Assembly (NCBI RefSeq): GCF_029502005.1
Contig: NZ_JAMQOT010000002.1
Location: forward strand, 186,001-250,000
Length of the DNA: 64,000 bases
Direction: 5' to 3'
DNA from: Natrinema salsiterrestre
Lineage (GTDB): Archaea; Halobacteriota; Halobacteria; Halobacteriales; Natrialbaceae
How positions within the stretch are numbered: the stretch's first letter is position 1; each line of letters begins with the position of its first letter. A program made the translations under genes and the position numbers. The notes beneath the pieces are model-generated. The model searched no databases. It was not told where the DNA came from and was given only the letters and a program-made list of their open reading frames with translations. Below, one piece after another: positions 25,593 to 33,918 of the stretch.

Positions 25593-26623
25593 CAGTCGGT
25601 CGGTTCGATTCGGTCGTCGGCGGCGGCCGCGGCCGCCTGCAGGCGCTCCAGCAGTTCGGTATCGACGCGCGTGACGTCCTCGACCTCCTTGAGGAGGCAG
25701 CCGATCGTCCGTTCGATTTCGTCCGTCGAGAGCGATTCGGCCTCGCCGTCGGCCCGAAGCGAGGCGACCGCTCGCGCCCAGTCGAGCGTCTCCGCCACGC
25801 CCGGCCGTTTGAGGAACGATTCCTCCCGGAGCCGTTCGACGACGGCACAGACTTCGGCCGCGATCGCCCCGTCGAGTTCCGGCACCTTGCGGGAGACGAT
25901 CTCATACTCCGTCTCGAACGACGGCGGGTCCACGTGCAGGTACAGACACCGCCGCTTGAGCGCGTCGCTGAGTCCCCGCGTTCGGTTCGACGTGAGGACG
26001 ACGATCGGCGGATTCTCGGCGCTGACCGTCCCCAGTTCCGGAATCGACACCTGATAGTCCGAGAGGAGCTCGAGCAGGAAGGCCTCGAAGGCCTCGTCGG
26101 CGCGGTCGATCTCGTCGATCAACAGAACCGGGGACCGGTCCCCGCCGGCGGTCAGCGCGCGCAGGAGCGGCCGCTCGAGCAGGAACTCGTCGTCGAAAAC
26201 GGACTGGGGGCGCTCCCCCTCGGCGGCGGCTCCGGAGCCGGAATGGGATGCCGCGCCGCTCGCGTCATCGATTGCGTCCATCGATTCAGGTCCGGTCCCG
26301 CCGGCGACCGTTCCCTCGTTCGACTGCACCGCGAGCAGCTGTTTCGTGTAATTCCACTCGTAGAGCGCGTTCTCGGCGGTGAGTCCCTCGTAACACTGGA
26401 GCCGGATCAGTTCGGTGTCGAACCCCTCGGCGAGGACCTTGCCGAGTTCGGTCTTCCCGCTGCCCGGTGGCCCCTCGACGAGCAGGGGCCGCCCGAGCTG
26501 GAGGGCGAGCTGGACCGTCGTGACCACGCGGTCGTCGGCGACGTAGTTCTGGCGCTCGAACCGCTCGCGAATAACGGACTCGGACAGCGTCTCGGCGGGC
26601 GTTCGGGGCGTCTCTCCCGTCAT
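25592..26623 (-). CDS. coxD: CoxD-like MoxR-type AAA+ ATPase
   Basis: A 343-residue AAA+ ATPase of the MoxR/CoxD group. Walker A is GPPGSGKT (51-58), Walker B LLIDEIDRAD (167-176), and sensor 1 is at VVLTSNRTRGLSDALKRR. The segment YEGLTAENALYEWNYTKQLL is typical of CoxD-like proteins. In bacterial CO oxidisers CoxD is a membrane-associated chaperone needed to insert sulfur and copper into the molybdenum centre. An acidic/Gly/Ser insertion lies at about residues 103-143. It is four-base coupled to the XdhC-YHS gene upstream and overlaps coxE by one base. Start at 26623 (MTGETPRTPAETLSES). Confidence 0.92.
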   Translation of the reverse strand: MTGETPRTPAETLSESVIRERFERQNYVADDRVVTTVQLALQLGRPLLVEGPPGSGKTELGKVLAEGFDTELIRLQCYEGLTAENALYEWNYTKQLLAVQSNEGTVAGGTGPESMDAIDDASGAASHSGSGAAAEGERPQSVFDDEFLLERPLLRALTAGGDRSPVLLIDEIDRADEAFEAFLLELLSDYQVSIPELGTVSAENPPIVVLTSNRTRGLSDALKRRCLYLHVDPPSFETEYEIVSRKVPELDGAIAAEVCAVVERLREESFLKRPGVAETLDWARAVASLRADGEAESLSTDEIERTIGCLLKEVEDVTRVDTELLERLQAAAAAADDRIEPTD

Positions 26624-27780
26624 GCCGATTCCATCGCCTCCTCGTCGGTCGCGAGATACTCGTCGGGATCGGTTCGGAAGGAGTCCGCACAGCCGTGACA
26701 ACAGAAGTAGTAGGTCGTCCCGTCGTGGGCGACGCTCGCGGAGTCGGCCGGATCGACCGCCATCCCGCAGACGGGATCGGTGACCCGCTCGTCGGCCGAT
26801 GTCGAGTCGTCGGTCGCGTCAGTACCGCCGGAATCGGGGGCTTCGGCCGTCGCGTCGGCGTCACCGGCATCGGTCGACTCGCCGTCGGCCGATCCGCCGC
26901 TCGAGCCGCTCCCGGACGCGACGGTCGTCTCGCTGTCGGCCCGGACGTCGATCAGTTCGGCGAGCAGGCTCGTCGCGATCTCCGGCCCGGTGGTCGCCGA
27001 GATGTCGACGCCGGCCGGGTTCGTGACCGCCTCCCGAACGGCGTCGGGATCGCGATCCAGGAGGCCGGCGGCCCGCTCGACGACCTCGTCCGCGCGGCTA
27101 TCGCTCGCGACGAGGCCGACGTACGGCGCGTCCGCGAGCACGCCGGCGGCGACGCCGCGGGCATCGTACTCGCCCATCGAGGCGACGACGACGAACGGTC
27201 CCGCACCGACCGCGTCGGCGATCTCGTCCGGCTCGAGGGTGGAGATCACGGTTGCTCTGTCGGGAAGGTCGGCCGCGGCCGCGTCCGGGTCGACGACCGC
27301 GATCTCCACGTCGAGTTCGGTCGCCAGCGTGACCAGGGACCGCGCGATCGGCGAGTCGCCTACGACGAGGAGCCGCGTCGCCGGAATCATCGGTTCGACG
27401 AATATCTCGAGGGTGCCCTCGCTGTGACACATCATGGGAAAGGCCGCGAGGCCGGGGCGATCGACGTCGTCGGGATCGGGTGCGAGGCCGATCAGTCGGG
27501 GTTCGCCCTCGGCGATCGCCGCTCTGGCCTCGCTGGCGACGCGGGACTGCGCGCAGGCCGCACCGCCGACCCACCCGTGGAGGTCGCCGTTCGCCGTGAC
27601 GAGCGCGCGATCGCCGACGTTCGCGGAGACCGGCGGCTCGCGGCGGACGACCGTCGCCCGGGCGTAGGGCTCCTCGCGGTCCCGCAGGGCGTGCTCTCGC
27701 TCCGCGAGGTCGCCGTCGGTCGCGACGGCTGTTCGATCGCTGGTCGTCTCGTCGTCGGCGTCTGGTGTATCTGCCGTCAT
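26620..27780 (-). CDS. XdhC/CoxI-family protein fused to a C-terminal YHS metal-binding domain
   Basis: A 386-residue protein. Residues 30-130 form a shortened XdhC_CoxI domain (WVGGAACAQSRV, MMCHSEGTLEIFVEP), and 135-275 the XdhC Rossmann domain (LLVVGDSPIARSL, VVVASMGEYD, YVGLVASDSRADEV). Then comes an acidic linker and, at 333-376, a YHS domain with C338 (DPVCGM), C360, C361 and C364 (YYFCCHGC). YHS domains occur in copper and heavy-metal transport proteins. XdhC handles molybdenum cofactor sulfuration, so the fusion physically joins molybdenum-cofactor and metal chemistry. It starts 130 bases after coxL and overlaps coxD by four bases. I know of XdhC proteins in most cox loci, but a YHS fusion is unusual to me. 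Confidence 0.88.
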   Translation of the reverse strand: MTADTPDADDETTSDRTAVATDGDLAEREHALRDREEPYARATVVRREPPVSANVGDRALVTANGDLHGWVGGAACAQSRVASEARAAIAEGEPRLIGLAPDPDDVDRPGLAAFPMMCHSEGTLEIFVEPMIPATRLLVVGDSPIARSLVTLATELDVEIAVVDPDAAAADLPDRATVISTLEPDEIADAVGAGPFVVVASMGEYDARGVAAGVLADAPYVGLVASDSRADEVVERAAGLLDRDPDAVREAVTNPAGVDISATTGPEIATSLLAELIDVRADSETTVASGSGSSGGSADGESTDAGDADATAEAPDSGGTDATDDSTSADERVTDPVCGMAVDPADSASVAHDGTTYYFCCHGCADSFRTDPDEYLATDEEAMESA

Positions 27781-27910
27781 TTCGGTGGTATCATATCTGC
27801 GTCGGCACCCGCAACGCGGGTGGGAAGGCTGCTGGTTTCGACCGATTTCGGGGGTCGGTCCCCGGACCAAATCGGGATAGCGGCTGTCCGCGATTCGGGC
27901 TTCGCTCGAG

Positions 27911-30394
27911 TCAGTCGTCGGCCGTGCCGCCGCTTTGCTGGTCGTCGAACTCGAGGCTGACGTTGTCGGCGGGATCCATCGACAGCCCCGCTTCGTCGAG
28001 TTTCTCCCAGACGGTGTCGGGCGTCATGGGCATCTCGACGTGGCTGATCCCGCCGTGAGACATCGCGTCGACGACGGCGTTGACGATCGCCGGCGGCGAG
28101 CCGACGGTCGGCGATTCGCCGACGCCCTTCGCCCCGATCGGGTGGTGGGGCGACGGCGTGACGGTGTGTCCCGTCTCGAACTCGGGGATCTCCATGGACG
28201 TCGGCAGCAGGTAGTTCATGAAGTCGCCGCCGGTGACGTTACCGTTGTCGTCGAAGGTGACGTGCTCGAGCATCGCCGTCCCGATTCCCTGGGCGAGACC
28301 CCCGTGGATCTGGCCCTCGATGATCATCGGGTTGATTCGGTTCCCGCAGTCGTCGACCGCGACGAACTTCTCGAACTCGACCTCGCCGGTCTCGCGGTCG
28401 ACCTCGACGACCACGATGTACGAGCCGAAGGGGTAGGTCATCTCCGGCGGGTCGTAGTAGTTGATCGCCTCGAGGCCGGGCTCCTCGCTCTTCGGGTGGT
28501 TCATGTACGCGCCGGCGGCGATCTCGGTGATCGAGATCGACCGGTCGGGCGCGCCGGTGACGTGGAACTGGCCGCTCTCGCGGTCCCAGTCGATGTCCTC
28601 CTCGGCGGCCTCGAGTTCGTTGGCCGCGATGGCTTTCGCCTTCTCGCGTACTTTCCGGGAGGCGACGGCGGCCGCCGCGCCCGCGACCGGCGTACTTCGG
28701 GAGCCGTAGGTGCCGAGGCCGTAGGGGTCGGTGTCGGTGTCGCCGTGTTCGACGGTGATGTCGTCGACGTCCATCCCGAGCTCCTCGGCCACGATCTGCG
28801 CGAACGTTGTCTCGTGGCCCTGACCCTGGGTCTGGACCCCGACCCGCACCGTCGCGTTGCCGGTCGGGTGGACCCGGATCTCGGCGGAGTCGAACATCTC
28901 GACGCCCGCGATGTCACAGGACTGGCCGGGACCCGCCCCGACCACTTCGGTGAACGAGGAGACGCCGATGCCGAGGAGCTTGTCGGCGTCCTCCTCGATC
29001 CGGCGCTGTTGCTCCTCGCGGTAGTGATCGTAGTCGGCCATCTCGAGGGCCTTGTCCAGCGCCTTCTCGTAGTCGCCGGAGTCGTAGTTCCACCCGGTCG
29101 CGCTCTCGTAGGGGAACTGCTCGGGCTGGATGAAGTTCTTCCGCCGGACCTCGGCGGGGTCCATGTCGAGTTCGTCCGCGAGCACCTTCACCATCCGCTC
29201 GATGAGGTAGACCGCCTCCGTCACGCGGAACGAACACCGATAGGCCACCCCGCCCGGCGCGGTGTTGGTGTAGGCCGCCGTCAGCGTCCCGTAGGCCGTG
29301 TCGATGTCGTACGACCCGGTGAAGATGTTGAAGAACCCGGCGGGGAACTTCGAGGGCTGGGCGACGGCGTTGAACGCGCCGTGGTCGGCCAGCACGTCGG
29401 TTCGGACCGCCTGGATCTCGCCGTCCTCGGTCGCGGCGATCTCGCCGGTCATGTCGTAGTCGCGGGCGAACCCGGTCGACTGGATGTTCTCCGAGCGCTC
29501 CTCGACCCACTTGACCGGCTCCTCTAAGACGTACGACGCCGCGGCGGCGACGACGTAGCCCGGGTAGATCGGCACCTTGTTGCCGAACCCGCCCCCGACG
29601 TCCGGGCTGACGATCCGGATTTTGTGCTCGGGGATCCCCGAGACCTGCGCGAACAGCGTCCGGTGGATGTGGGGCGCCTGCGAGGTCATGTGGACCGTCA
29701 GCTTGTCCTTGCCGGGATCGTAGTCCCCGACCGCTCCGCAGGTCTCGATCGGCGCGGGGTGGAGCCGCTGGTAGAGCATGTCCTCCTTGACCGTGACGTC
29801 GGCCTCCTCGAAGGCCTTCGCGGTGGCCTCCTCGTCGCCGGTCTCCCAGTCGAGGCAGTGGTTGTCCTCCTTGCCCTCGATGTCGTCCCTGATCACCGGC
29901 GCGTCGTCCTCGAGCGCCTTGTCCGCGCCGATAACGGGATCGAGCACGTCGTAGTCGACGACGACCTTCTGGGCCCCGTCTTTGGCCGTGTACCGGTCGG
30001 TCGCGATGACCGCCGCGACCTCCTGGGACTGGAACTTGACCTTGTCGTTGACCAGAACGTCCTGCGTGTCGTCCATCAGCGTCGGCATCGTCGCGAGGTC
30101 GTGCTCGAGCAGGTCCTCGGCCGTGAGGACGGCGACGACGCCGTCGACCTTCAGCGCCCGCGACTTGTCGATGTTCTCGATCCGGGCGTGTGCGTGCGGA
30201 CTGCGAACGATCTCGCAGTGGAGCATCCCCGGTTTCTTGATGTCGTCGACGTAGTTGCCCCGGCCGGTGATGAAGCGCTGGTCTTCCTTTCGTTTTACCT
30301 CCTCGCCCATCCCGCCGCGGCCGTGCCCGCAGTGTTTCTCGGGCTGTGGCCCGCCGTCTTCGGCCTCCGCGAATCGTTCGGAATCGCTGCTCAT
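27911..30394 (-). CDS. coxL: Aerobic carbon monoxide dehydrogenase, large (molybdenum) subunit, form I
   Basis: An 827-residue molybdopterin subunit of a CO dehydrogenase that oxidises CO to CO2 and gives electrons to the respiratory chain. The decisive motif is AYRCSFR (residues 384-390), the form I signature whose cysteine (here C387, C388 in Oligotropha) binds copper; form II and xanthine dehydrogenases have other residues there. Other active-site parts are VGGGFGNKV (267-274), [11 protein letters not shown] (523-533) and E760 in KGVGES, matching the essential glutamate. Length and residue numbering match the bacterial enzyme closely. The N-terminal 30 residues are an extra acidic piece containing HCGHGRGG. 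It is four-base coupled with coxS. Confidence 0.97.
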   Translation of the reverse strand: MSSDSERFAEAEDGGPQPEKHCGHGRGGMGEEVKRKEDQRFITGRGNYVDDIKKPGMLHCEIVRSPHAHARIENIDKSRALKVDGVVAVLTAEDLLEHDLATMPTLMDDTQDVLVNDKVKFQSQEVAAVIATDRYTAKDGAQKVVVDYDVLDPVIGADKALEDDAPVIRDDIEGKEDNHCLDWETGDEEATAKAFEEADVTVKEDMLYQRLHPAPIETCGAVGDYDPGKDKLTVHMTSQAPHIHRTLFAQVSGIPEHKIRIVSPDVGGGFGNKVPIYPGYVVAAAASYVLEEPVKWVEERSENIQSTGFARDYDMTGEIAATEDGEIQAVRTDVLADHGAFNAVAQPSKFPAGFFNIFTGSYDIDTAYGTLTAAYTNTAPGGVAYRCSFRVTEAVYLIERMVKVLADELDMDPAEVRRKNFIQPEQFPYESATGWNYDSGDYEKALDKALEMADYDHYREEQQRRIEEDADKLLGIGVSSFTEVVGAGPGQSCDIAGVEMFDSAEIRVHPTGNATVRVGVQTQGQGHETTFAQIVAEELGMDVDDITVEHGDTDTDPYGLGTYGSRSTPVAGAAAAVASRKVREKAKAIAANELEAAEEDIDWDRESGQFHVTGAPDRSISITEIAAGAYMNHPKSEEPGLEAINYYDPPEMTYPFGSYIVVVEVDRETGEVEFEKFVAVDDCGNRINPMIIEGQIHGGLAQGIGTAMLEHVTFDDNGNVTGGDFMNYLLPTSMEIPEFETGHTVTPSPHHPIGAKGVGESPTVGSPPAIVNAVVDAMSHGGISHVEMPMTPDTVWEKLDEAGLSMDPADNVSLEFDDQQSGGTADD

Positions 30395-31050
30395 TCGCTC
30401 TCACCTCCGGAAATCGAATCGTGGTCGCGATCGGTCGTCGGCCCACCACAGCAGTTCTCGACGCCGCAGTCGAACTCGTCGTCCTCGTCGGTCAGCCCGG
30501 CCGGCGTGACCGTCGAGCCGTCGGCGTCCGTGACGACACCGCCGTCCGCGGCTGCGATCTCTCCCTCCTCGAGTTCGTCCGCGGCGTACTCGATCGAGCG
30601 GACGATGTTCTGGTAGCCGGTGCACCGACAGAGGTTGCCGCTGATCGCCTCGCGGATCTCCTCCTCGTCCGGGTCCGGATTGTTATCGAGCAGTGCCTTA
30701 CCGGACATGATCATCCCGGGCGTACAGTAGCCACACTGCAGGCCGTGTTCCTCGCGGAACCCCTCCTGCAGCGGGTGCAGGTCCTCGCCGGCCTCGGGGA
30801 GGTCCTCCATGCCCTCGACGGTCATCAGTTCGCTCCCGTCCGCCTGCGTGGCGAACATGAGACAGGACTTGATCGGCTTCCCGTCCTTGAGGACGGTACA
30901 CGCCCCGCAGTTGCCGGTGTCACAGCCGATGTGCGTGCCGGTCAGGTCCAGTTCCTCCCTGATCGCGTGGACGAGCAGCTGCCGCGGTTCGACGTCGATC
31001 GTGTGTTCGGTGCCGTTGACCGTCAGCGTGATTTCTCGCGTGTCTGTCAC
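30391..31050 (-). CDS. coxS: Aerobic carbon monoxide dehydrogenase, small (iron-sulfur) subunit
   Basis: A 219-residue subunit with two [2Fe-2S] clusters that pass electrons from the Mo-Cu site to FAD. The plant-type cluster uses C43, C48, C51 and C63 ([12 protein letters not shown]...SC). The second uses C106, C109, C141 and C143 (QCGYCTPGM and CRCTGYQNI). Bacterial CoxS is about 160-170 residues, so residues 160-219 are an extension. It is acidic and ends with CGVENCCGG (C195, C200, C201), an extra cysteine set not needed for either cluster. The gene is four-base coupled to coxM and coxL in the form I order M-S-L. Confidence 0.97.
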   Translation of the reverse strand: MTDTREITLTVNGTEHTIDVEPRQLLVHAIREELDLTGTHIGCDTGNCGACTVLKDGKPIKSCLMFATQADGSELMTVEGMEDLPEAGEDLHPLQEGFREEHGLQCGYCTPGMIMSGKALLDNNPDPDEEEIREAISGNLCRCTGYQNIVRSIEYAADELEEGEIAAADGGVVTDADGSTVTPAGLTDEDDEFDCGVENCCGGPTTDRDHDSISGGESE

Positions 31051-31934
31051 TGTGATACCCTCCGTTTGACCAGTCCCGCGCGTTCGGCTGCGTCGCCGAG
31101 CGCGCGCTGGGTGAGGACGTTTACCATGCGTTCCTTGTAGCCGGCGTCGCCGTGCTCGTCCGATTCGGGGTTGGACTGCTCGGCCGCCAGCTCGCCGGCG
31201 CGTTTGAACACCTCGCTGCCGGGCCGCTCGCCCTCGAGGTGGTCCTCGGCGTCGGTCGCCCGGACGTTCGTGATGTCGACGGCCGTGAGACCGACGTCGG
31301 CGGTCTCGATCCGGCCGTCCTCGTCGAGGACGAGCCGCGCGGCCGAACCGGCCATCGCGTAGTCGCCGACCTTCCGTTTGAGCTTGTGGTAGGCACTACC
31401 CTCGCGTGGGGCCGGTGTCGGGACTCGGATCTCGGTGATGAGCTCGTTCTCGTCGAGGGTCGTGTCGTACGGCAACAGGAAGAAGTCCTCGGCGGGGATG
31501 ACCCGCTCGCCGTCCGGGCCCTGCGCGACGATTTCGCCCTCGTGGGCGAGCAGGACGCTCCCCCAGTCGCCTTTCGGATCCGCCTGCGCGATCGCGCCGG
31601 CGACCGTGCCGCGGTTCCTGATCTGGGGGTCTGCAACCAGCGGGGCTGTATCCGCGAAACTGCCGTACTGCTCGTCGATCAGATCGGACTCCTCGACGTC
31701 GGCGTGGCGCGCGAGCGCGCCGATCCTGAGCCAGCCGTCGTCCTCCTCGAGGTAGTCCAGCCCGTCGATGGCGTTGATGTCGATCACGGTCTCCGGAACG
31801 GCGAGCCGAAACCGGAGCATCGGTACCATGCTCTGCCCGCCGGCCAGGATCGCCCGATCGTCGAGGCTCTCGAGCAGACTCACGGCCTCCTCGACGGTAT
31901 TCGGCTCGTGGGTCTCGAACTGTGCCGGTTTCAT
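31047..31934 (-). CDS. coxM: Aerobic carbon monoxide dehydrogenase, medium (FAD) subunit
   Basis: A 295-residue flavoprotein subunit of the molybdenum hydroxylase type. FAD-binding motifs are [15 protein letters not shown] (residues 31-45) and [18 protein letters not shown] (107-124). The C-terminal CO_deh_flav_C domain starts near residue 175 with [15 protein letters not shown]. It takes electrons from CoxS and passes them on to the membrane quinone or cytochrome pool. Length agrees with bacterial CoxM (about 288). The ATG at 31934 overlaps the coxG stop (ATGA), and its own stop overlaps the coxS start. A longer upstream frame shadows coxG and is not part of the gene. Confidence 0.96.
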   Translation of the reverse strand: MKPAQFETHEPNTVEEAVSLLESLDDRAILAGGQSMVPMLRFRLAVPETVIDINAIDGLDYLEEDDGWLRIGALARHADVEESDLIDEQYGSFADTAPLVADPQIRNRGTVAGAIAQADPKGDWGSVLLAHEGEIVAQGPDGERVIPAEDFFLLPYDTTLDENELITEIRVPTPAPREGSAYHKLKRKVGDYAMAGSAARLVLDEDGRIETADVGLTAVDITNVRATDAEDHLEGERPGSEVFKRAGELAAEQSNPESDEHGDAGYKERMVNVLTQRALGDAAERAGLVKRRVSQ

Positions 31935-32524
31935 AGCATCCCGCGGATCCGGTCCGTGATGCCCGAATCCGTCTCGTCGACGTCGCTCATCTGTGTCTCG
32001 ATGTCGCTGAAGAAGTTGTTCACGATCTTGTTGGCGACCGGGTTGATGACCCGCGAGCCGAGCTGGGCGATGCGTCCCGAGATGTCTGCCTCGGTCCACC
32101 ACTCGATTCGCGATCCCTCGCCGTCCTCGAGCGGGTGGATCTGCATTCCCGACTCCATGCTGAAGCTACTGCCGCTGGCGGTTCCCGTTCCCGTCGCGGT
32201 CATGATGAAGTTCTCCTCGTCGCGTTCCTCGATCGTCACCGACGTCTCGAAGCGGGGCTTGACGCTCCCGACGCCGACCTGCATCAGCGCGGCGTACTCC
32301 TGGCCCTCGACGAACGCCCGCGCGGCGACGGCCTCCGGATCGGCCTCGGGGAGCGTCTCCGCGTCCTCGTCGGCCTCGTAGTCGTCGTAGCTGAAGTCGT
32401 CGTCCATCGGGGTGATGTACTGACACCCCTTCAGCGAATTTCGGACGGCGATCGGGTCCGAGAGGACGACCCACGCTTTCTCCGGCGGAACGTCCTCGAG
32501 TTCGAACTCCCCGTCGAACTCCAT
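31931..32524 (-). CDS. coxG: CoxG-like SRPBCC-fold protein of the CO dehydrogenase locus
   Basis: A 197-residue CoxG family protein (SRPBCC fold). It opens EFDGEFELEDVPPEKAWVVLSDP, the family's beginning, followed by LKGCQYI, VGVGSVKPRFETSV and a C-terminal helix containing RIAQLGSRVINPVANKIVNNFF. Such proteins are thought to help attach CO dehydrogenase to the membrane or its quinone; recent work on Mo hydrogenase/CODH relatives supports quinone handling, though not proven here. An acidic insertion (residues 45-65) is haloarchaeal. It is the first gene of the operon. An upstream in-frame GTG (32533) exists, but the ATG at 32524 is preferred. A TATA box lies about 50 bases upstream. Confidence 0.9.
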   Translation of the reverse strand: MEFDGEFELEDVPPEKAWVVLSDPIAVRNSLKGCQYITPMDDDFSYDDYEADEDAETLPEADPEAVAARAFVEGQEYAALMQVGVGSVKPRFETSVTIEERDEENFIMTATGTGTASGSSFSMESGMQIHPLEDGEGSRIEWWTEADISGRIAQLGSRVINPVANKIVNNFFSDIETQMSDVDETDSGITDRIRGML

Positions 32525-32574
32525 TATGACCACCCGCGCCGGAGCCGCGATGGTCGTGTGTCGGTCGCCGTCAT

Positions 32575-32584
32575 CTTTTATAAC
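32575..32584 (-). promoter_or_regulatory. Candidate TATA box of the cox operon
   Basis: On the minus strand GTTATAAAAG lies 51-60 bases before the coxG ATG. With initiation about 25 bases downstream, the leader would be near 28 bases. The box is the best TATA match in the divergent region. Confidence 0.5.
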
Positions 32585-32640
32585 CCTGCACTATGTGCAT
32601 ACTATTTACCACAGTACATGATATCCCCTACCACACAGAT

Positions 32641-32670
32641 AAACATGAGTGTTTCCCGACAAACACGTTT
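32641..32670. promoter_or_regulatory. Two tandem palindromes ahead of moeA (candidate operator)
   Basis: AAACATGAGTGTTT (32641-32654) has perfect five-base arms, and AAACACGTTT (32661-32670) four-base arms. Both read AAAC...GTTT. Their centres are 18 bases apart. They lie 19-48 bases before the moeA ATG, in the 164-base region shared with the cox operon. A regulator binding here could control both directions. Confidence 0.4.
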
Positions 32671-32688
32671 AGTCGTTTATTTAGGTTT

Positions 32689-33918
32689 ATGACGAGAGAC
32701 AAACCCCATGCCGGCGACGATCTGATCGAACTGGACGCGGCCGTTGACCGGGTTCGAGCGCTCCGAACGGAGTGGCTGCCGTCCCTCGAGACGGAACGCG
32801 TCTCCCTCGACGGCGTCGCCGGACGGACGCTCGCGGAGCCGATCCGCGCCCCGGTCGACGTGCCGGCCCAGAGTCACGCGACGATGGACGGCTTCGCGTT
32901 CGACGCGACCGACGAGTATCCGCTGACGGTGGTCGACGACCCGGTATACCCGGAGGACGAACCCCCGGCGCTCGAGTCCGGCACGGCGATCCGGATCGCG
33001 ACCGGCGCGCCGCTGCCCCGGTCGGCGAACGCGGTGCTCAAGCGCGAGGAAGCGACCGTCGACGACGGCCGGCTTACGGGGACGCCGATCGAGCCCGGCC
33101 AGTACGTCTACCAGCGCGGGAGCAACGTCAGCGAGGGGGAGAGACTGTTCGAGGCGGGGGAGCGGCTCGGTGCGAAGGACGCGCTGTTGCTCGGCGATCT
33201 CGATATCGACGACGTCGCCGTCCGCGAGCGCACGTCGGTCGGACTGCTCGCGACCGGTACGGAGATCCACGAGGGGCGCCACCGGGATCTCGACTCGCCG
33301 ATGCTGGCCGGTCTCGTCCGCTCGTGGGGCCACGAGGCGACGTACGAAGGCTCGGTCCCCGACGAGAACGACCGAGTCGAGTCGCGAATCGACGAGCTGG
33401 CCCGCGAGTACGACGTCGTCGTCACGACGGGCGGCACGAGCGTCGGCGACAAGGACTACGTGATCCGCACCCTCGCCGAGCTCGGCGACGTGCTGTTCCA
33501 CCGGGTCCGACTCCGACCGGGCAAACCGATCGCCGTCGCGCGGCTTCCCGACCACGACGCAGTGGCGATCGCGGTCCCCGGAAAGCCGGTCGGTGCCTAT
33601 CTGGTGACGGCGCTCGTCGCTCGCCCGTTCTTTACGGGCGACGCGTCGCTGCCGACGGTGTCCGCGCGGATGGCCCGCGACGTCGGAATCGCCACCCCAG
33701 GCTTCACCTACGCGATTCCCGTCACGCTAGCGGACGGCACTGCGATGCCGCTGGGTCACGCCGACTCCGCACTGCCGATCTACGAGGAGACCTTCGACCC
33801 GAGCGTGCTCTCCTCGAGCACGCGCGCCAGCCGCGCCGACGGGTTCGTCCTGACGACCGAGGCCGTCGCCGCCGACGAGACGGTCGCCGTCGTTCCCTCT
33901 CCCGTCCTGGAACGATGA
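32689..33918 (+). CDS. moeA: MoeA-type molybdopterin molybdenumtransferase
   Basis: A 409-residue MoeA protein that inserts molybdate into adenylated molybdopterin. It shows all domains: the N-terminal ring (GRTLAEPIRAPVDVPAQSHATMDGFAF), domain II with ATGAPLPRSANAV, the molybdopterin-binding MoCF domain (VGLLATGTEIHEG, VVTTGGTSVGDKDYV), RPGKPIAV and AVPGKPVGAYLV, and a C-terminal beta domain. It is divergent from the cox operon, and its stop overlaps the start of the MocA-like gene by four bases. The placement points to cofactor supply for CO dehydrogenase rather than housekeeping. The ATG at 32689 follows the tandem palindromes closely. Confidence 0.94.
   Translation: MTRDKPHAGDDLIELDAAVDRVRALRTEWLPSLETERVSLDGVAGRTLAEPIRAPVDVPAQSHATMDGFAFDATDEYPLTVVDDPVYPEDEPPALESGTAIRIATGAPLPRSANAVLKREEATVDDGRLTGTPIEPGQYVYQRGSNVSEGERLFEAGERLGAKDALLLGDLDIDDVAVRERTSVGLLATGTEIHEGRHRDLDSPMLAGLVRSWGHEATYEGSVPDENDRVESRIDELAREYDVVVTTGGTSVGDKDYVIRTLAELGDVLFHRVRLRPGKPIAVARLPDHDAVAIAVPGKPVGAYLVTALVARPFFTGDASLPTVSARMARDVGIATPGFTYAIPVTLADGTAMPLGHADSALPIYEETFDPSVLSSSTRASRADGFVLTTEAVAADETVAVVPSPVLER

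Noticed and set aside
27935-29527. 530-codon plus-strand open frame over coxL
   Set aside because: Antisense shadow; composition is Val/Asp/Arg/Leu biased and lacks any motif, while coxL on the other strand is certain.
27911-30394. Reading the large subunit as a xanthine dehydrogenase
   Set aside because: The active-site motif AYRCSFR, the M-S-L gene order and the CoxG/CoxD/CoxE neighbours point to form I CO dehydrogenase.
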